A DNA stretch of 64,000 nt, taken from Chitinophaga caeni. Lineage in GTDB: Bacteria > Bacteroidota > Bacteroidia > Chitinophagales > Chitinophagaceae. Shown in pieces: positions 44,095-53,245 of the stretch. A program made the position numbers and the translations under genes. The stretch's first letter is position 1. Every line of letters starts with the position of its first letter. The notes beneath the pieces are model-generated. The model had not been told where the DNA came from. It worked only from the letters and a program-made list of their open reading frames with translations, and made no database searches. The stretch spans positions 1,566,001-1,630,000 of the forward strand of contig NZ_CP023777.1 in NCBI RefSeq assembly GCF_002557795.1. The letters are read 5' to 3'.

Positions 44095-45765
44095 TTATTT
44101 TTTACCCGTCTTTTCCCATAACAATTGGGTCCCCACCGTTTGCATTACGCCATCAAACAAGGTCTTCCAAACCAAGTTAAAGAATGATTTTTTCGGGTCG
44201 CGGGTGTATTTGCCAACCGCCAAGCGCGGATCTTTCCCCGCTTCGGGATTTTCTTTGTAAATCGCCATAAGGTTGGCGATGGTACTCATTAGTCCCTTCC
44301 GCTTCAATTGGTTTCCCTCTTCTTCCAAGATACTGATTCTCAGTCTACTGTAAAGAAACTTAATATCAGCCCTCGCGGCGTGTTCATTGCCGGCAATTGC
44401 GAAATCGAGGGAATGCAGCCTGAGTGACTCTACCGCTACCATCCCCAACGGCCTAGTAACGGGGTTGAGCTCCTTCCCGTTCATATCTTTCAATTGCCCG
44501 CTGATGTTGAATGAACCGTCTACCCGGTCGAGCGGGAAATCAAACTTGGCCCTCAACTTGCCTGTTTCCATGAAAACGGCATTAATATTGGCAATGCAAT
44601 GATTGTTCCTGGCGATTAAGCTATCGTTATTGGTGATATTCCTGATGATCCCGTTGGCGCGTTTGAAGTAAATACTGCCGGTTTCCCCGTTCTTGGGATT
44701 CAATTCGGTATAAGAAATATTTACATTTTCGGCTTTCAGCGTATCGATCTTCAGTGGTAATTCCAGTTTTTTCAATACTTGGCTGGGAAATTGACCTATC
44801 TTATCCCCGGCGGGTAGGGGAAGCGAGCGGTTCCTGTAAATATCTATATTAGCCCCGTCGATATTACAGGACTCGCAATATAATTTTCCTTTTAATAAAT
44901 CTTGCAAGTATAACCGGTTGAAATCCAAATCACGGAATAAGATATCATATCGATCTTTCTGTGTGCCGATGCGCCTGTCAAATTCCGCTATATTATATTT
45001 GGGTTCCAGGTGAACGCTACCCAGTTCGAGGTTTTTCTGCGCGGCCCGGTAGGTGATATCCTTGAAATGAAGGTTATATAAACTGTCCTTCGGTTTGAAC
45101 TCGTATTTTTCAAGGTTGATGTCGAAGTTCGTGGCATATAGGAAACGCCTGGGGTCGCTTTCTGCAACAGAATCGATCAACAAGTCCCGTACTATGAAAT
45201 TCAGATCCGATATCCTGGATCTTTCCCGGCTGCTATCCCCCAGGATGTGGGTGTAATTCAGTTCCGTTTTGCTGGATGTTACCTGGTTGATATAAATGCT
45301 CTTGATATATTGTTTGAGCGTCCCGTAAAATGTGCCATGCACGCTGGTATCTACGGCTAAATCATTTTGAATGATCTCGATCTTGGGTTTATAAAAAACA
45401 AAAGATCGGGCATAGGCCTGTTTTTTGATAAAATATTTCCAGAGCAGCAGGTTGTGCATGTTGAGATGTTCCATTTCAACTTTGTACAACACTTTGGGGG
45501 CCCGGTGCTTGTTTATTAAATCCTGGTACACGGCCGAATCCGGCACTAATTGCACTTGATCAATAGATACGTTACCGGTAAGGATATTGAGCCGTATTTT
45601 TTTATAATGCAGTTGATACAAGCCGTCCGTTCCGGCCGACACATATTCTCCTAACTCCTTACGCAGTAGCTGCTTCCAATGCGTATTGAAGTACCAACCG
45701 GCCGCTAATACTACGAGCATAACGCCAATAGTTACGGCAATCACTATTTTCCAAAATTTCTTCAT
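44095..45765 (-). CDS. AsmA/DUF748-like membrane-anchored periplasmic protein
   Basis: Protein of 556 residues with one N-terminal transmembrane helix (about 7-26) and a long periplasmic beta-rich region. The opening LHYKKIRLNILTGNVSIDQVQLVPD and later repeats (KIDTLKAENVNISYTEL, SFNISGQLKDMNG) resemble the AsmA/DUF748 superfamily, whose members help move lipids between membranes. It is shorter than classical TamB/AsmA. A related role is plausible but unproven. It lies upstream of gyrB on the same strand with a 150-bp gap, so a separate unit is likely. Confidence 0.65.
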   Translation of the reverse strand: MKKFWKIVIAVTIGVMLVVLAAGWYFNTHWKQLLRKELGEYVSAGTDGLYQLHYKKIRLNILTGNVSIDQVQLVPDSAVYQDLINKHRAPKVLYKVEMEHLNMHNLLLWKYFIKKQAYARSFVFYKPKIEIIQNDLAVDTSVHGTFYGTLKQYIKSIYINQVTSSKTELNYTHILGDSSRERSRISDLNFIVRDLLIDSVAESDPRRFLYATNFDINLEKYEFKPKDSLYNLHFKDITYRAAQKNLELGSVHLEPKYNIAEFDRRIGTQKDRYDILFRDLDFNRLYLQDLLKGKLYCESCNIDGANIDIYRNRSLPLPAGDKIGQFPSQVLKKLELPLKIDTLKAENVNISYTELNPKNGETGSIYFKRANGIIRNITNNDSLIARNNHCIANINAVFMETGKLRAKFDFPLDRVDGSFNISGQLKDMNGKELNPVTRPLGMVAVESLRLHSLDFAIAGNEHAARADIKFLYSRLRISILEEEGNQLKRKGLMSTIANLMAIYKENPEAGKDPRLAVGKYTRDPKKSFFNLVWKTLFDGVMQTVGTQLLWEKTGKK

Positions 45766-45902
45766 ATTATCACCTTCGGAATATATATAATCTTTGCCAA
45801 ATTTGTACCAAGTTAATAAAGCTTACGCTGATTATTTTATATGTTACAACTGCTATAGTGTAATGAGAATGTAAAAACGTGAATGCATTAAAAATGAATA
45901 CG

Positions 45903-45910
45903 TACTTTTG
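45903..45910 (+). promoter_or_regulatory. -7 box for AraC-family gene
   Basis: TACTTTTG fits TAnnTTTG. It covers the in-frame TTG at 45908, so initiation should be downstream, at GTG 45938. Confidence 0.45.
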
Positions 45911-45937
45911 CTTTCTCTTAACAATATAAAGAACGCG

Positions 45938-46879
45938 GTGACAAAAGAAATTCAGGACATATTATCATTGGCTATTTCCCAACCGGCTATGAGCGATCAA
46001 TTAGAGCTCGCTAAGCAGGATTTGGTGCAGGTGCCTGATTGCCTGGATTTTAATCTGCAAAGGTTTACTTATGTGAAGCCATTGCCGGTGGAAGATGTTG
46101 CGATGGTAATGTATGAACCTGCAAAAAGCGGTAAGGCCGCGGCAATAGAATTGCGTTACTGTGTTGCGGGAACTACATATTGTACGAACCCGGCTTGTAA
46201 TGACCAGCTCTGTGCAGAAGGGAAGAAGCAAGAACAATGCGGCACGGAGAAAGTTTCTACGGTAGACATGGTTACCTTGCGTTTTAAGCCTTCCTTTATA
46301 CAAGGTTTGCAAAAAGGGAATACGAGCAATACGATTTCGCTGTTCGAAGCGACCGGCAAAAAGAAAGCTTTTGTTAAGACGATCCAGCCCTGTACCAAGT
46401 CAAAGCTGGTATTGGAGCAAATGGTGCATCATACTTATGAAGGGGTATTGAAAAATATCTTTTTACAGAGCCGCGCTTTAGATTTATTATTATACAGTTC
46501 CGATCAATTTATCCAGAATGATACGGAAGAACGCTACGGTTGCCGCTTTTTAACCCAAATGGAAGACCGCGCAAAGATCACTAAGGCGCGTGATATTCTT
46601 TTGGAACAGCTAGATTCCCCGATCACGATCCGCGAGTTGGCGAAGCGTGTGGCTATGAACGAATGTTACCTGAAGAAAGGGTTTAAGGCTGTTTACGGCA
46701 CAACGATCTACGATTATTTCCAAAAAGAGCGGATGGAAAAGGCTAGGGGCTTGCTTTATGAAAAAGGGCTTTCCGTATCTGAAGTAGCTATCATGATGGG
46801 GTATTCCTGTATTTCCCATTTCTCTACTGCCTTTAAAAAACATACCGGTTTGAAACCTTGTGAATTATTGTTTCGCTAA
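45938..46879 (+). CDS. AraC-family regulator with cysteine-rich sensor region
   Basis: Regulator of 313 residues with a C-terminal AraC/XylS double helix-turn-helix (about 210-313: TIRELAKRVAMNECYLKKGFKAVYG, then VSEVAIMMGYSCISHFSTAFKKHTG). The N-terminal domain has five cysteines within 27 residues (75, 82, 87, 92 and 101), plus C35, which suggests a metal, Fe-S or disulfide sensor. I chose GTG 45938 because the upstream TTG overlaps the predicted -7 box. It faces away from the AsmA-like gene. Targets are unknown. Confidence 0.82.
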   Translation: MTKEIQDILSLAISQPAMSDQLELAKQDLVQVPDCLDFNLQRFTYVKPLPVEDVAMVMYEPAKSGKAAAIELRYCVAGTTYCTNPACNDQLCAEGKKQEQCGTEKVSTVDMVTLRFKPSFIQGLQKGNTSNTISLFEATGKKKAFVKTIQPCTKSKLVLEQMVHHTYEGVLKNIFLQSRALDLLLYSSDQFIQNDTEERYGCRFLTQMEDRAKITKARDILLEQLDSPITIRELAKRVAMNECYLKKGFKAVYGTTIYDYFQKERMEKARGLLYEKGLSVSEVAIMMGYSCISHFSTAFKKHTGLKPCELLFR

Positions 46880-47178
46880 TATTTTCATTTACAATTACTT
46901 GCGAAATTTCTCATCCCGATCTCGATACTTTTCCCAAATTGATTAATCGTTTTCCCGATTACATAAACGTATTTTCCCGGAAGATTGCACCTTTGTATCA
47001 CGAGCCGCAGATATCTATCCGGCTTCCTCATAAGCTTCCTTATCAGATTTGACCTAAGGAAAAGCTTGCACGACGATAGTAAAGCCATAGGCGATGCATA
47101 ACTTCTATTATTATCAAACACCAATTGACCTTAAAACTATGCATTGCCGGTCAAGTAAGTTTTTCCACAATTAAGTAT

Positions 47179-47204
47179 AAAGCCGTTTCCTTAGAGACGG
47201 CTTT
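47179..47204 (+). terminator. Putative terminator in the 46.9-47.6 kb gap
   Basis: Short stem AAAGCCGT / ACGGCTTT with a 10-nt loop, then CTGCATTTTAAT. The region from 46880 to here shows no gene I can support; a 79-codon minus-strand frame is rejected. Confidence 0.5.
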
Positions 47205-47257
47205 CTGCATTTTAATAATACCCGGATAATGCCCCGAAATAATGTCAAATTTTTGGC

Positions 47258-47284
47258 AGATAATCGGATTTTTTCCGATTATCT
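47258..47284. repeat. Perfect 11-bp inverted repeat
   Basis: AGATAATCGGA (47258-47268) and TCCGATTATCT (47274-47284) around a TTTTT loop, ending just before a small remnant gene. It could be a terminator for minus transcription or a protein-binding site. Confidence 0.6.
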
Positions 47285-47480
47285 ATGATTGATTTTACAT
47301 TTTTAGAGTTTGGCAAGAGAAACAAAGAGCTAGAGATGCTACTTATAAAAGGATTAAATAGAGAAGATTTTCATCTACAAGAAGCCTGGTATTTTATTAG
47401 GTAAAAATGGTTTTTTGTTCTCACAGTTTCAACTTCTTTCAATAATTAAGGATTTAGAATTATCTAAAGTGACTGAATGA
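47285..47480 (+). pseudogene. Frameshifted small gene remnant
   Basis: ATG 47285 opens a frame that reads MIDFTFLEFGKRNKELEM and continues to EAWYFIR before TAA at 47402. Shifting frame near 47393-47400 continues protein-like sequence (LGKNGFLFSQFQ, then LLSIIKDLELSKVTE) to TGA at 47478. The two halves together look like about 65 codons of one gene broken by a single-base indel. I do not recognise the family. It lies in an AT-rich pocket beside an accessory ATPase gene, which fits decay of a mobile or accessory segment. A real 39-residue peptide is the alternative. Confidence 0.4.
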
Positions 47481-47605
47481 GTAGCTCTTCTGAATAATTA
47501 ATATTAAGCCCCACTGAATGTTATATACTTATACTTGATATGCATGATATATCTTAAATATTAGAGGGCTAAATTCTATATTTTTACTAAAGAGAAATAA
47601 ACAAT

Positions 47606-48946
47606 ATGCCCGAGAAACAAAATATAGAATATAAGCAATCTTGGCGAGATGATTATCTTAAGTGGATATGCGGTTTCGCAAACGCACATGGAGGAGTTAT
47701 ATATATTGGGATCGATGATAGAGGTAATGTTACAGGCTTAGACGATTATAAAAAATTCATGGATGATATACCGAATAAGATTGTTCAACAATTGGGCTTA
47801 GTAGTGGATGTCGATCTGCATGAGGATGCCCGGGGTAAAAAGTATATCGAGATTAAGGTGCCACAGAGTACTGTCCCTATTTCCTATCATGCTATTTATC
47901 ATTATCGAAGCGGTAGCACGAAGCAGGAATTGAAAGGAACTGCGCTTTATAATTGGTTGTTGAAAAAGAGTGGTAATAGTTGGGAGGATATTGCCGTACC
48001 AAATGCAACGATTGATGATCTGGATATGGAGACAGTACAATCTTTTTTGAATCGAGCTATCACTAAAGATCGTATTCCTGCATCTGCTGCAGATGAAGAT
48101 GTCTACTCGCTCATGAAACGATTAAATCTCCTTACCAGCGATGGTAAGCTAACAAATGCTGCAATTTTACTTTTCGGCAAACAAATACAGGCACTTTCCC
48201 CAACAACGAGTTTCAAGATCGGGAGGTTTGGAGCGGATTCTACAGATTTATTATTTCAAGACGTTATTGAAACGAATTTGTTGACGATGGTCGAAAAAGT
48301 CATGGATAAGCTAAAAGTTCGTTATCTCATCAGGCCAATATCGTATAAGGGCATTGAACGTATGGAACCCTTGGAATATCCCGAATCAGCTTTACGAGAG
48401 GCAGTTCTTAATGCGATTATCCATAAAGATTATTCGAGTACTTGGATCTTGCTCCGGGTGTATGAGGATCGCCTCCACTTATGGAATCCTGGTATATTGC
48501 CTGAAGAATTGAGCATTGAAGAATTAAAGCAGGAACATTCCTCTTACCCACGGAATAGAAATATTGCAGGTGTATTTTTTAAAGCAGGTTACGTAGAGGC
48601 TTGGGGGCGCGGAACCAATGATATCATTAACGCCTTCTTACAGGCAGGACTTCCAGAGCCTGTCATAGAGGAAAGTCAAGGCGGGCTAAGTGTTGTTTTC
48701 TTGAAAGATATTTATACAGAAGAATACCTGCGTAAATTAGATATTAATGATCGCCAGGTAAAGGCTTTACTGCATATTAAAGAATATGGCAGTATCACAA
48801 ATAGCGAATATCAAAAATTGAATGACCTGAAAAAAACGGCCTCTACTACCGAATTAGTTGATTTATATGAAAAAGGGTTAATCAAAAAAATTGGTACTAC
48901 AGGAAGGGGAACGAAGTATATATTCTCTGCAAGAAACGGCCGCTAA
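47606..48946 (+). CDS. AlbA_2 / HATPase domain putative regulator (RecG-like HTH ATPase)
   Basis: Protein of 446 residues. The N-terminal AlbA_2 domain (about 1-125) starts NIEYKQSWRDDYLKWICGFANAHGG and contains IYIGIDDRGNV. A HATPase_c_4-type domain (about 225-375) has ESALREAVLNAIIHKDY and GRGTNDIINAF. A winged-helix tail follows (NDRQVKALLHIKEYGSITNSEYQ). Such proteins, often called ATP-dependent helicase or Schlafen-like in databases, are scattered accessory genes thought to regulate transcription. It sits alone in an AT-rich stretch next to a gene remnant, which suggests transfer. Its 3' end lies in a short tandem repeat. Confidence 0.82.
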   Translation: MPEKQNIEYKQSWRDDYLKWICGFANAHGGVIYIGIDDRGNVTGLDDYKKFMDDIPNKIVQQLGLVVDVDLHEDARGKKYIEIKVPQSTVPISYHAIYHYRSGSTKQELKGTALYNWLLKKSGNSWEDIAVPNATIDDLDMETVQSFLNRAITKDRIPASAADEDVYSLMKRLNLLTSDGKLTNAAILLFGKQIQALSPTTSFKIGRFGADSTDLLFQDVIETNLLTMVEKVMDKLKVRYLIRPISYKGIERMEPLEYPESALREAVLNAIIHKDYSSTWILLRVYEDRLHLWNPGILPEELSIEELKQEHSSYPRNRNIAGVFFKAGYVEAWGRGTNDIINAFLQAGLPEPVIEESQGGLSVVFLKDIYTEEYLRKLDINDRQVKALLHIKEYGSITNSEYQKLNDLKKTASTTELVDLYEKGLIKKIGTTGRGTKYIFSARNGR

Positions 48947-48969
48947 TGGGCCGAAACGGCCGGTAATGG
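48933..48969 (+). repeat. Tandem repeat at the end of the AlbA_2 gene
   Basis: GAAACGGCCGCTAATGG and GAAACGGCCGGTAATGG, spaced by GCC, start in the last codons (RNGR) and run past the stop. The repeat may reflect slippage that moved the stop codon. Confidence 0.6.
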
Positions 48970-49144
48970 TTCTGTAATGAAGCCAAAACCAGTTATGTAG
49001 AAAAAATTATATATTATTTTATGGGCTTGTAATTGGTTCTAAATAATTAACCAATTTCTTTATGCGGAAATGATAATATTAAAACGTTCGAACCTTGGGT
49101 TTTTACCCGGGGGAGAAAGCTAAAATTCGAAAACTAGGTATCAA

Positions 49145-49172
49145 TGAAAAACCCCGCCCAAAAGAGCAGGGT
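49145..49172 (-). terminator. Terminator of PepSY-like gene
   Basis: Read on the minus strand, ACCC-T-GC pairs with GC-G-GGGT around a short loop and is followed by TTTTTCATT, 36 bp after the stop. The 262-bp gap 48947-49208 shows nothing else certain. Confidence 0.55.
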
Positions 49173-49208
49173 CTGTCCTATTTATCCCTATACCTATGAA
49201 ATACTATT

Positions 49209-49670
49209 TTATTCGGATATGGTACCTTCTTCATTTACCAACAACGTCTTTTCCATACCATTATCCTCTATTTTTACTTTATAATAAGCCGGTACATCTG
49301 ATCTCTCAATTTTCATACCGTTGTTTACAACAGAGCCCGGATATTTGTTCTTGATCGTTTCTGAAATCGTACTCGGTAAATTTTCCGCCGTGTACTCGCT
49401 TCGGGTGGCGATCCATTTTCCCGCATTATCGAACTCCGCAGCAGTCTTTACCTCTTCCGACTTAAAAGACCCGATCCAGTTGCCCGAACTAGTCTTTACC
49501 CATATAACGTCAGAAGTACCAGTAAAGTTTTGTTGAAATGCATCTTTTACTTGGGCCGGAGCTTCTTTTTTAGCAGCAGCCTTGTGTTTACGAGATGATT
49601 TTTTCTGTTGCGAAAAAGTTTGACCATATGTGAGAAGTGCCACACAGATGATGAACGTTAACTTTTTCAT
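49209..49670 (-). CDS. Exported PepSY-like protein
   Basis: Exported protein of 153 residues. The signal peptide ends QTFSQQ, a lysine/alanine-rich stretch follows (SSRKHKAAAKKE), then two PepSY-like/beta-lactamase-inhibitor-like repeats: VKDAFQQNFTGTSDVIWVKTSSGNW and ISETIKNKYPGSVVNNGMKI. Such putative-beta-lactamase-inhibitor-like proteins are frequent in Bacteroidota, and their ligand is unknown. It is monocistronic, divergent from ileS. Confidence 0.75.
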   Translation of the reverse strand: MKKLTFIICVALLTYGQTFSQQKKSSRKHKAAAKKEAPAQVKDAFQQNFTGTSDVIWVKTSSGNWIGSFKSEEVKTAAEFDNAGKWIATRSEYTAENLPSTISETIKNKYPGSVVNNGMKIERSDVPAYYKVKIEDNGMEKTLLVNEEGTISE

Positions 49671-49875
49671 AAAGACATGGTTTAAGATACTGGTTAAAAT
49701 TGTCTACGTTTATTCCCGTAAACTTCTGTTACTTAAGCTAAAACAATGCCAAAAACGTTCGATCTTCAAACTTTATTGTGAAATTAAGCAAAAATTCCCG
49801 CTTCGAGTCGGTTTTTTTTCCTGGAATTAATAATTTGCGTTCGCCCGATATTATAGCTATTATCGGCCTATTTCG

Positions 49876-49883
49876 TAACTTCG
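49876..49883 (+). promoter_or_regulatory. Possible -7 box (TTCG variant) for ileS
   Basis: TAACTTCG, 30 bp before the ileS ATG, differs from TAnnTTTG by one base. Confidence 0.3.
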
Positions 49884-49913
49884 CAGAATTTTAATCAAGG
49901 CAAGGGTTTGAAT

Positions 49914-52900
49914 ATGTCCAGTAAGTACCAGGAATATAACCAGTTGAATCTACCAGGAATAGAGAAAGAAGTGCTCCAGTTTTGGGATGAGCATAAAATT
50001 TTTGAAAAAAGTGTAGACGATCGCGAAGGTGCGACACCTTTCGTGTTTTATGAAGGTCCGCCAAGCGCCAACGGCATGCCGGGGATTCACCACGTGATTT
50101 CCCGCGCCCTGAAAGATCTCGTATGCCGCTATAAAACAATGAGAGGTTTCCAAGTAAAACGCAAAAGCGGTTGGGATACCCATGGCTTACCCGTTGAACT
50201 AGGTGTTGAAAAAGCATTGGGCATCACCAAGGAAGATATCGGGAAAAAAATATCTATCGCTGAATATAATGATACCTGCCGCAAGGAAGTACTCAAATAC
50301 AAGGATAAATGGGAAGACCTTACCCGTAAAATGGGCTATTGGGTCGATCTTGAACACCCGTATATCACTTTCGAAAACGATTATATAGAAACACTTTGGT
50401 GGGCATTGAAACGTTTGTATGAAAAGAAATTATTATACAAAAGTGTCAGCATTCAACCTTATTCCCCTGCCGCAGGTACCGGCCTGAGTTCACACGAACT
50501 GAACCAACCCGGCACTTACAAGGATGTGAAGGATACCACCATCGTGGCTATGTTCGAAGCGGTGAAAAACGATCGCTCCAAGTTCTTATTCGACGTCGTA
50601 AATGATGAGCCTATTTACTTCCTCGCCTGGACAACTACCCCCTGGACGTTACCTTCTAACTTAGCTTTAACCGTGGGCGCCAATATAAATTACGTATTGG
50701 TGAAAACTTTTAATGCTTATACGCATGAACCAATCAACGTGGTACTGGCGAAAGACCTGCTTTGGAAACATTTTAAACCTGATGCAGAAAATCTTGATCT
50801 TGATGCTTACAAGGAAGGTGATAAACTAATTCCTTGGAAGATCATCGCTTCTTTTAAAGGTAAAGATATTGAAGAAGTCCGCTACCACCAGCTTTTACCC
50901 TATATCCAACCGGAAGAGGGCGACCCGTTCCGCGTAGTCCTCGGTGATTTCGTAACAACAGAAGATGGTACCGGTATCGTGCATACCGCGCCTGCATTCG
51001 GTGCGGACGATAACCGCGTTGGTAAGAAATATGGCGTTGGCATCATTACCCTCGTTGATAGGCAAGGTAAATTTATCGATGGAGTAGGCGAATTTTCAGG
51101 TCGCTATGTAAAGAATTACAAGAATGACCCGGATTATAAAGATGTGGATGTTGATATCGCCGTGAAGCTCAAGAAGGAAAACCGCGCTTTCAAAGTTGAA
51201 AAATACGAACACTCCTATCCGCACTGTTGGAGAACTGATAAACCTGTCTTGTATTATCCTTTGGATGCATGGTTTATCAAAACTACTGCCGTGAAAGATA
51301 GGATGGTAGAGTTGAATAAAACAATCAATTGGAAACCGGCGGCAACCGGAACCGGCCGTTTCGGTAACTGGCTGGAAAACATGGTTGACTGGAACCTGAG
51401 CCGTAGCCGTTACTGGGGAACACCTTTACCAATCTGGCGTACGGAAGATGGTTCAGAGGAAATTTGTGTCGGTAGCATCGATGAATTGAATGCCGAAATT
51501 CGCAAGGCCAACCAGGTGCTGGGTGGCGATATCAATAAGAAATATTTACATGAAGGTATACTTGACCTGCATAAACCGTATGTCGATGAGATCGTATTGG
51601 TAAGCCCCGGTGGCAAACCGATGCACCGCGAGCCGGACCTGGTAGATGTTTGGTTTGATAGCGGCGCGATGCCGTATGCCCAGTGGCATTACCCCTTTGA
51701 AAATAAAGAAGCTATAGAATCCGGGAAAGCATTCCCTGCCGACTTCATCGCGGAAGGGGTGGATCAAACCCGTGGTTGGTTCTATACCTTGCATGCGTTG
51801 GGAGTAATGTTATTCGATAGCGTGGCTTACAAAACGGTGGTTTCCAATGGTTTAGTATTGGATAAAAACGGGGTTAAGATGAGTAAACGCCTCGGCAACG
51901 TGATCGATCCTTTCGATACTATCGAAAGATTTGGCGCCGATGCAACCCGCTGGTATTTAATCACGAATGCTTCTCCTTGGGACAGTATCAAGTTTGACCT
52001 GGATGGTATCAAGGAAACGCAAAGAAAATTATTCGCTACTTTATATAATACGTACAACTTCTTCGCGATGTACGCTAACCTGGACAAATTTTCCTTCCAG
52101 GAAGCCTATATCCCGATGGAAGAAAGACCGGAAATTGACCGTTGGATCATTTCCTTGTTAAATACATTGGTACAACAGGTGCAGGACAGCTTCGATGCTT
52201 ATGAACCGACAGCCGCTGGACGTGCCGTGCAAGCATTTGTGGATGAGCACCTTAGCAACTGGTACGTGCGCTTATGCCGCCGCCGTTTCTGGAAAGGGGA
52301 GTACGAACACGACAAGATCAGCGCTTACCAGACTTTATACGAGTGCCTGGAGAAAATAGCACAGATGATGGCGCCGGTATCCCCGTTCTTCTCGGATTGG
52401 TTGTATAACAACCTGAATAAAGTGTCCGGCAGGTATGAAAACAGCTCCGTTCACTTGACTGATTTCCCGGCCGTACAGTTAAAACATGTCGATAAAGACT
52501 TGGAAGAAAGGATGCAAATGGCACAGGATATTTCATCCTTGGTACTTTCTTTACGGAAAAAAGTGAACATTAAGGTTCGCCAACCGTTACAGAAGGTATT
52601 AATCCCGGTTTCTGATGGCAATATGCAAGCGCAATTGGAAAAAGTAGCCGATTTGATAAAAAGTGAGGTAAATGTAAAAAGTATTGATTATCTTACGGAA
52701 ACCGAAGGTTTCATCAAGAAAAAGATTAAACCGAACTTCAAATCGCTGGGCAGTAAAATGGGCGCTAAAATGAAAGCGGTTGCCGCTGCTATCAGTAATT
52801 TGACACAAGAAGACATTTCCACCATCGAGAAGCAAGGCGAAATTGGCTTAATTGTTGATAATGAGCCTATCCAGATCTTATTAGGAGATGTTGAAATAAT

Positions 52901-53240
52901 TTCAGAAGATATCCCCGGATGGACAGTAGCGAATAAAGGGGCACTGACAGTGGCCCTCGATATTACTATTACCCCGGATCTTTTAGATGAAGGTAATGCG
53001 AGAGAATTGGTTAACAGGATCCAAAAGATTCGAAAGGAGAGTGGATTTGAATTAACAGATCGAATCAATGTAACAGTAGCGGCGGAGGATAGCTTGAAAT
53101 CAGCGATAATTAACTTTAATGACTATATTTGCACCGAAATTTTGGCCGATAGTTTGGAAGTTGTGCAACAATTGCAAGAAGGTGTAGAAATTGAAGTTAA
53201 CGATCTAAAATTCAATGTATTAGTTAACAAAAAAAGCTAA
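49914..53240 (+). CDS. ileS: Isoleucine--tRNA ligase, type 2-like, with GXHH signature
   Basis: Class I synthetase of 1108 residues. The adenylation signature region PPSANGMPGIHH ends at residue 60, so the expected HXGH is replaced by G57-I58-H59-H60. The second signature KMSKR is intact (GVKMSKRLGN). The editing domain (about 190-400, WTTTPWTLPSN, GTGIVHTAPAFGADD), anticodon domain and long C-terminal extension match the eukaryote-like IleRS2 type. The first/third residue swap is known to me from IleRS2 enzymes reported as hyper-resistant to mupirocin. ATG 49914 was chosen; a TTG two codons upstream is possible. The next gene follows after 5 bp. Confidence 0.95.
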   Translation: MSSKYQEYNQLNLPGIEKEVLQFWDEHKIFEKSVDDREGATPFVFYEGPPSANGMPGIHHVISRALKDLVCRYKTMRGFQVKRKSGWDTHGLPVELGVEKALGITKEDIGKKISIAEYNDTCRKEVLKYKDKWEDLTRKMGYWVDLEHPYITFENDYIETLWWALKRLYEKKLLYKSVSIQPYSPAAGTGLSSHELNQPGTYKDVKDTTIVAMFEAVKNDRSKFLFDVVNDEPIYFLAWTTTPWTLPSNLALTVGANINYVLVKTFNAYTHEPINVVLAKDLLWKHFKPDAENLDLDAYKEGDKLIPWKIIASFKGKDIEEVRYHQLLPYIQPEEGDPFRVVLGDFVTTEDGTGIVHTAPAFGADDNRVGKKYGVGIITLVDRQGKFIDGVGEFSGRYVKNYKNDPDYKDVDVDIAVKLKKENRAFKVEKYEHSYPHCWRTDKPVLYYPLDAWFIKTTAVKDRMVELNKTINWKPAATGTGRFGNWLENMVDWNLSRSRYWGTPLPIWRTEDGSEEICVGSIDELNAEIRKANQVLGGDINKKYLHEGILDLHKPYVDEIVLVSPGGKPMHREPDLVDVWFDSGAMPYAQWHYPFENKEAIESGKAFPADFIAEGVDQTRGWFYTLHALGVMLFDSVAYKTVVSNGLVLDKNGVKMSKRLGNVIDPFDTIERFGADATRWYLITNASPWDSIKFDLDGIKETQRKLFATLYNTYNFFAMYANLDKFSFQEAYIPMEERPEIDRWIISLLNTLVQQVQDSFDAYEPTAAGRAVQAFVDEHLSNWYVRLCRRRFWKGEYEHDKISAYQTLYECLEKIAQMMAPVSPFFSDWLYNNLNKVSGRYENSSVHLTDFPAVQLKHVDKDLEERMQMAQDISSLVLSLRKKVNIKVRQPLQKVLIPVSDGNMQAQLEKVADLIKSEVNVKSIDYLTETEGFIKKKIKPNFKSLGSKMGAKMKAVAAAISNLTQEDISTIEKQGEIGLIVDNEPIQILLGDVEIISEDIPGWTVANKGALTVALDITITPDLLDEGNARELVNRIQKIRKESGFELTDRINVTVAAEDSLKSAIINFNDYICTEILADSLEVVQQLQEGVEIEVNDLKFNVLVNKKS

Positions 53241-53245
53241 TCCCC

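Noticed and set aside
45908..45937. TTG 45908 as start of the AraC gene
   Set aside because: The codon forms the end of the TACTTTTG box; GTG 45938 is the next plausible initiator.
46885..47124. 79-codon minus-strand frame after the AraC gene
   Set aside because: No signal peptide, domain or start context; composition looks like chance translation of an AT-rich gap.
47285..47404. Intact 39-codon gene
   Set aside because: Protein-like sequence continues in another frame beyond its stop, so a frameshifted remnant is more likely, although a real peptide is not excluded.
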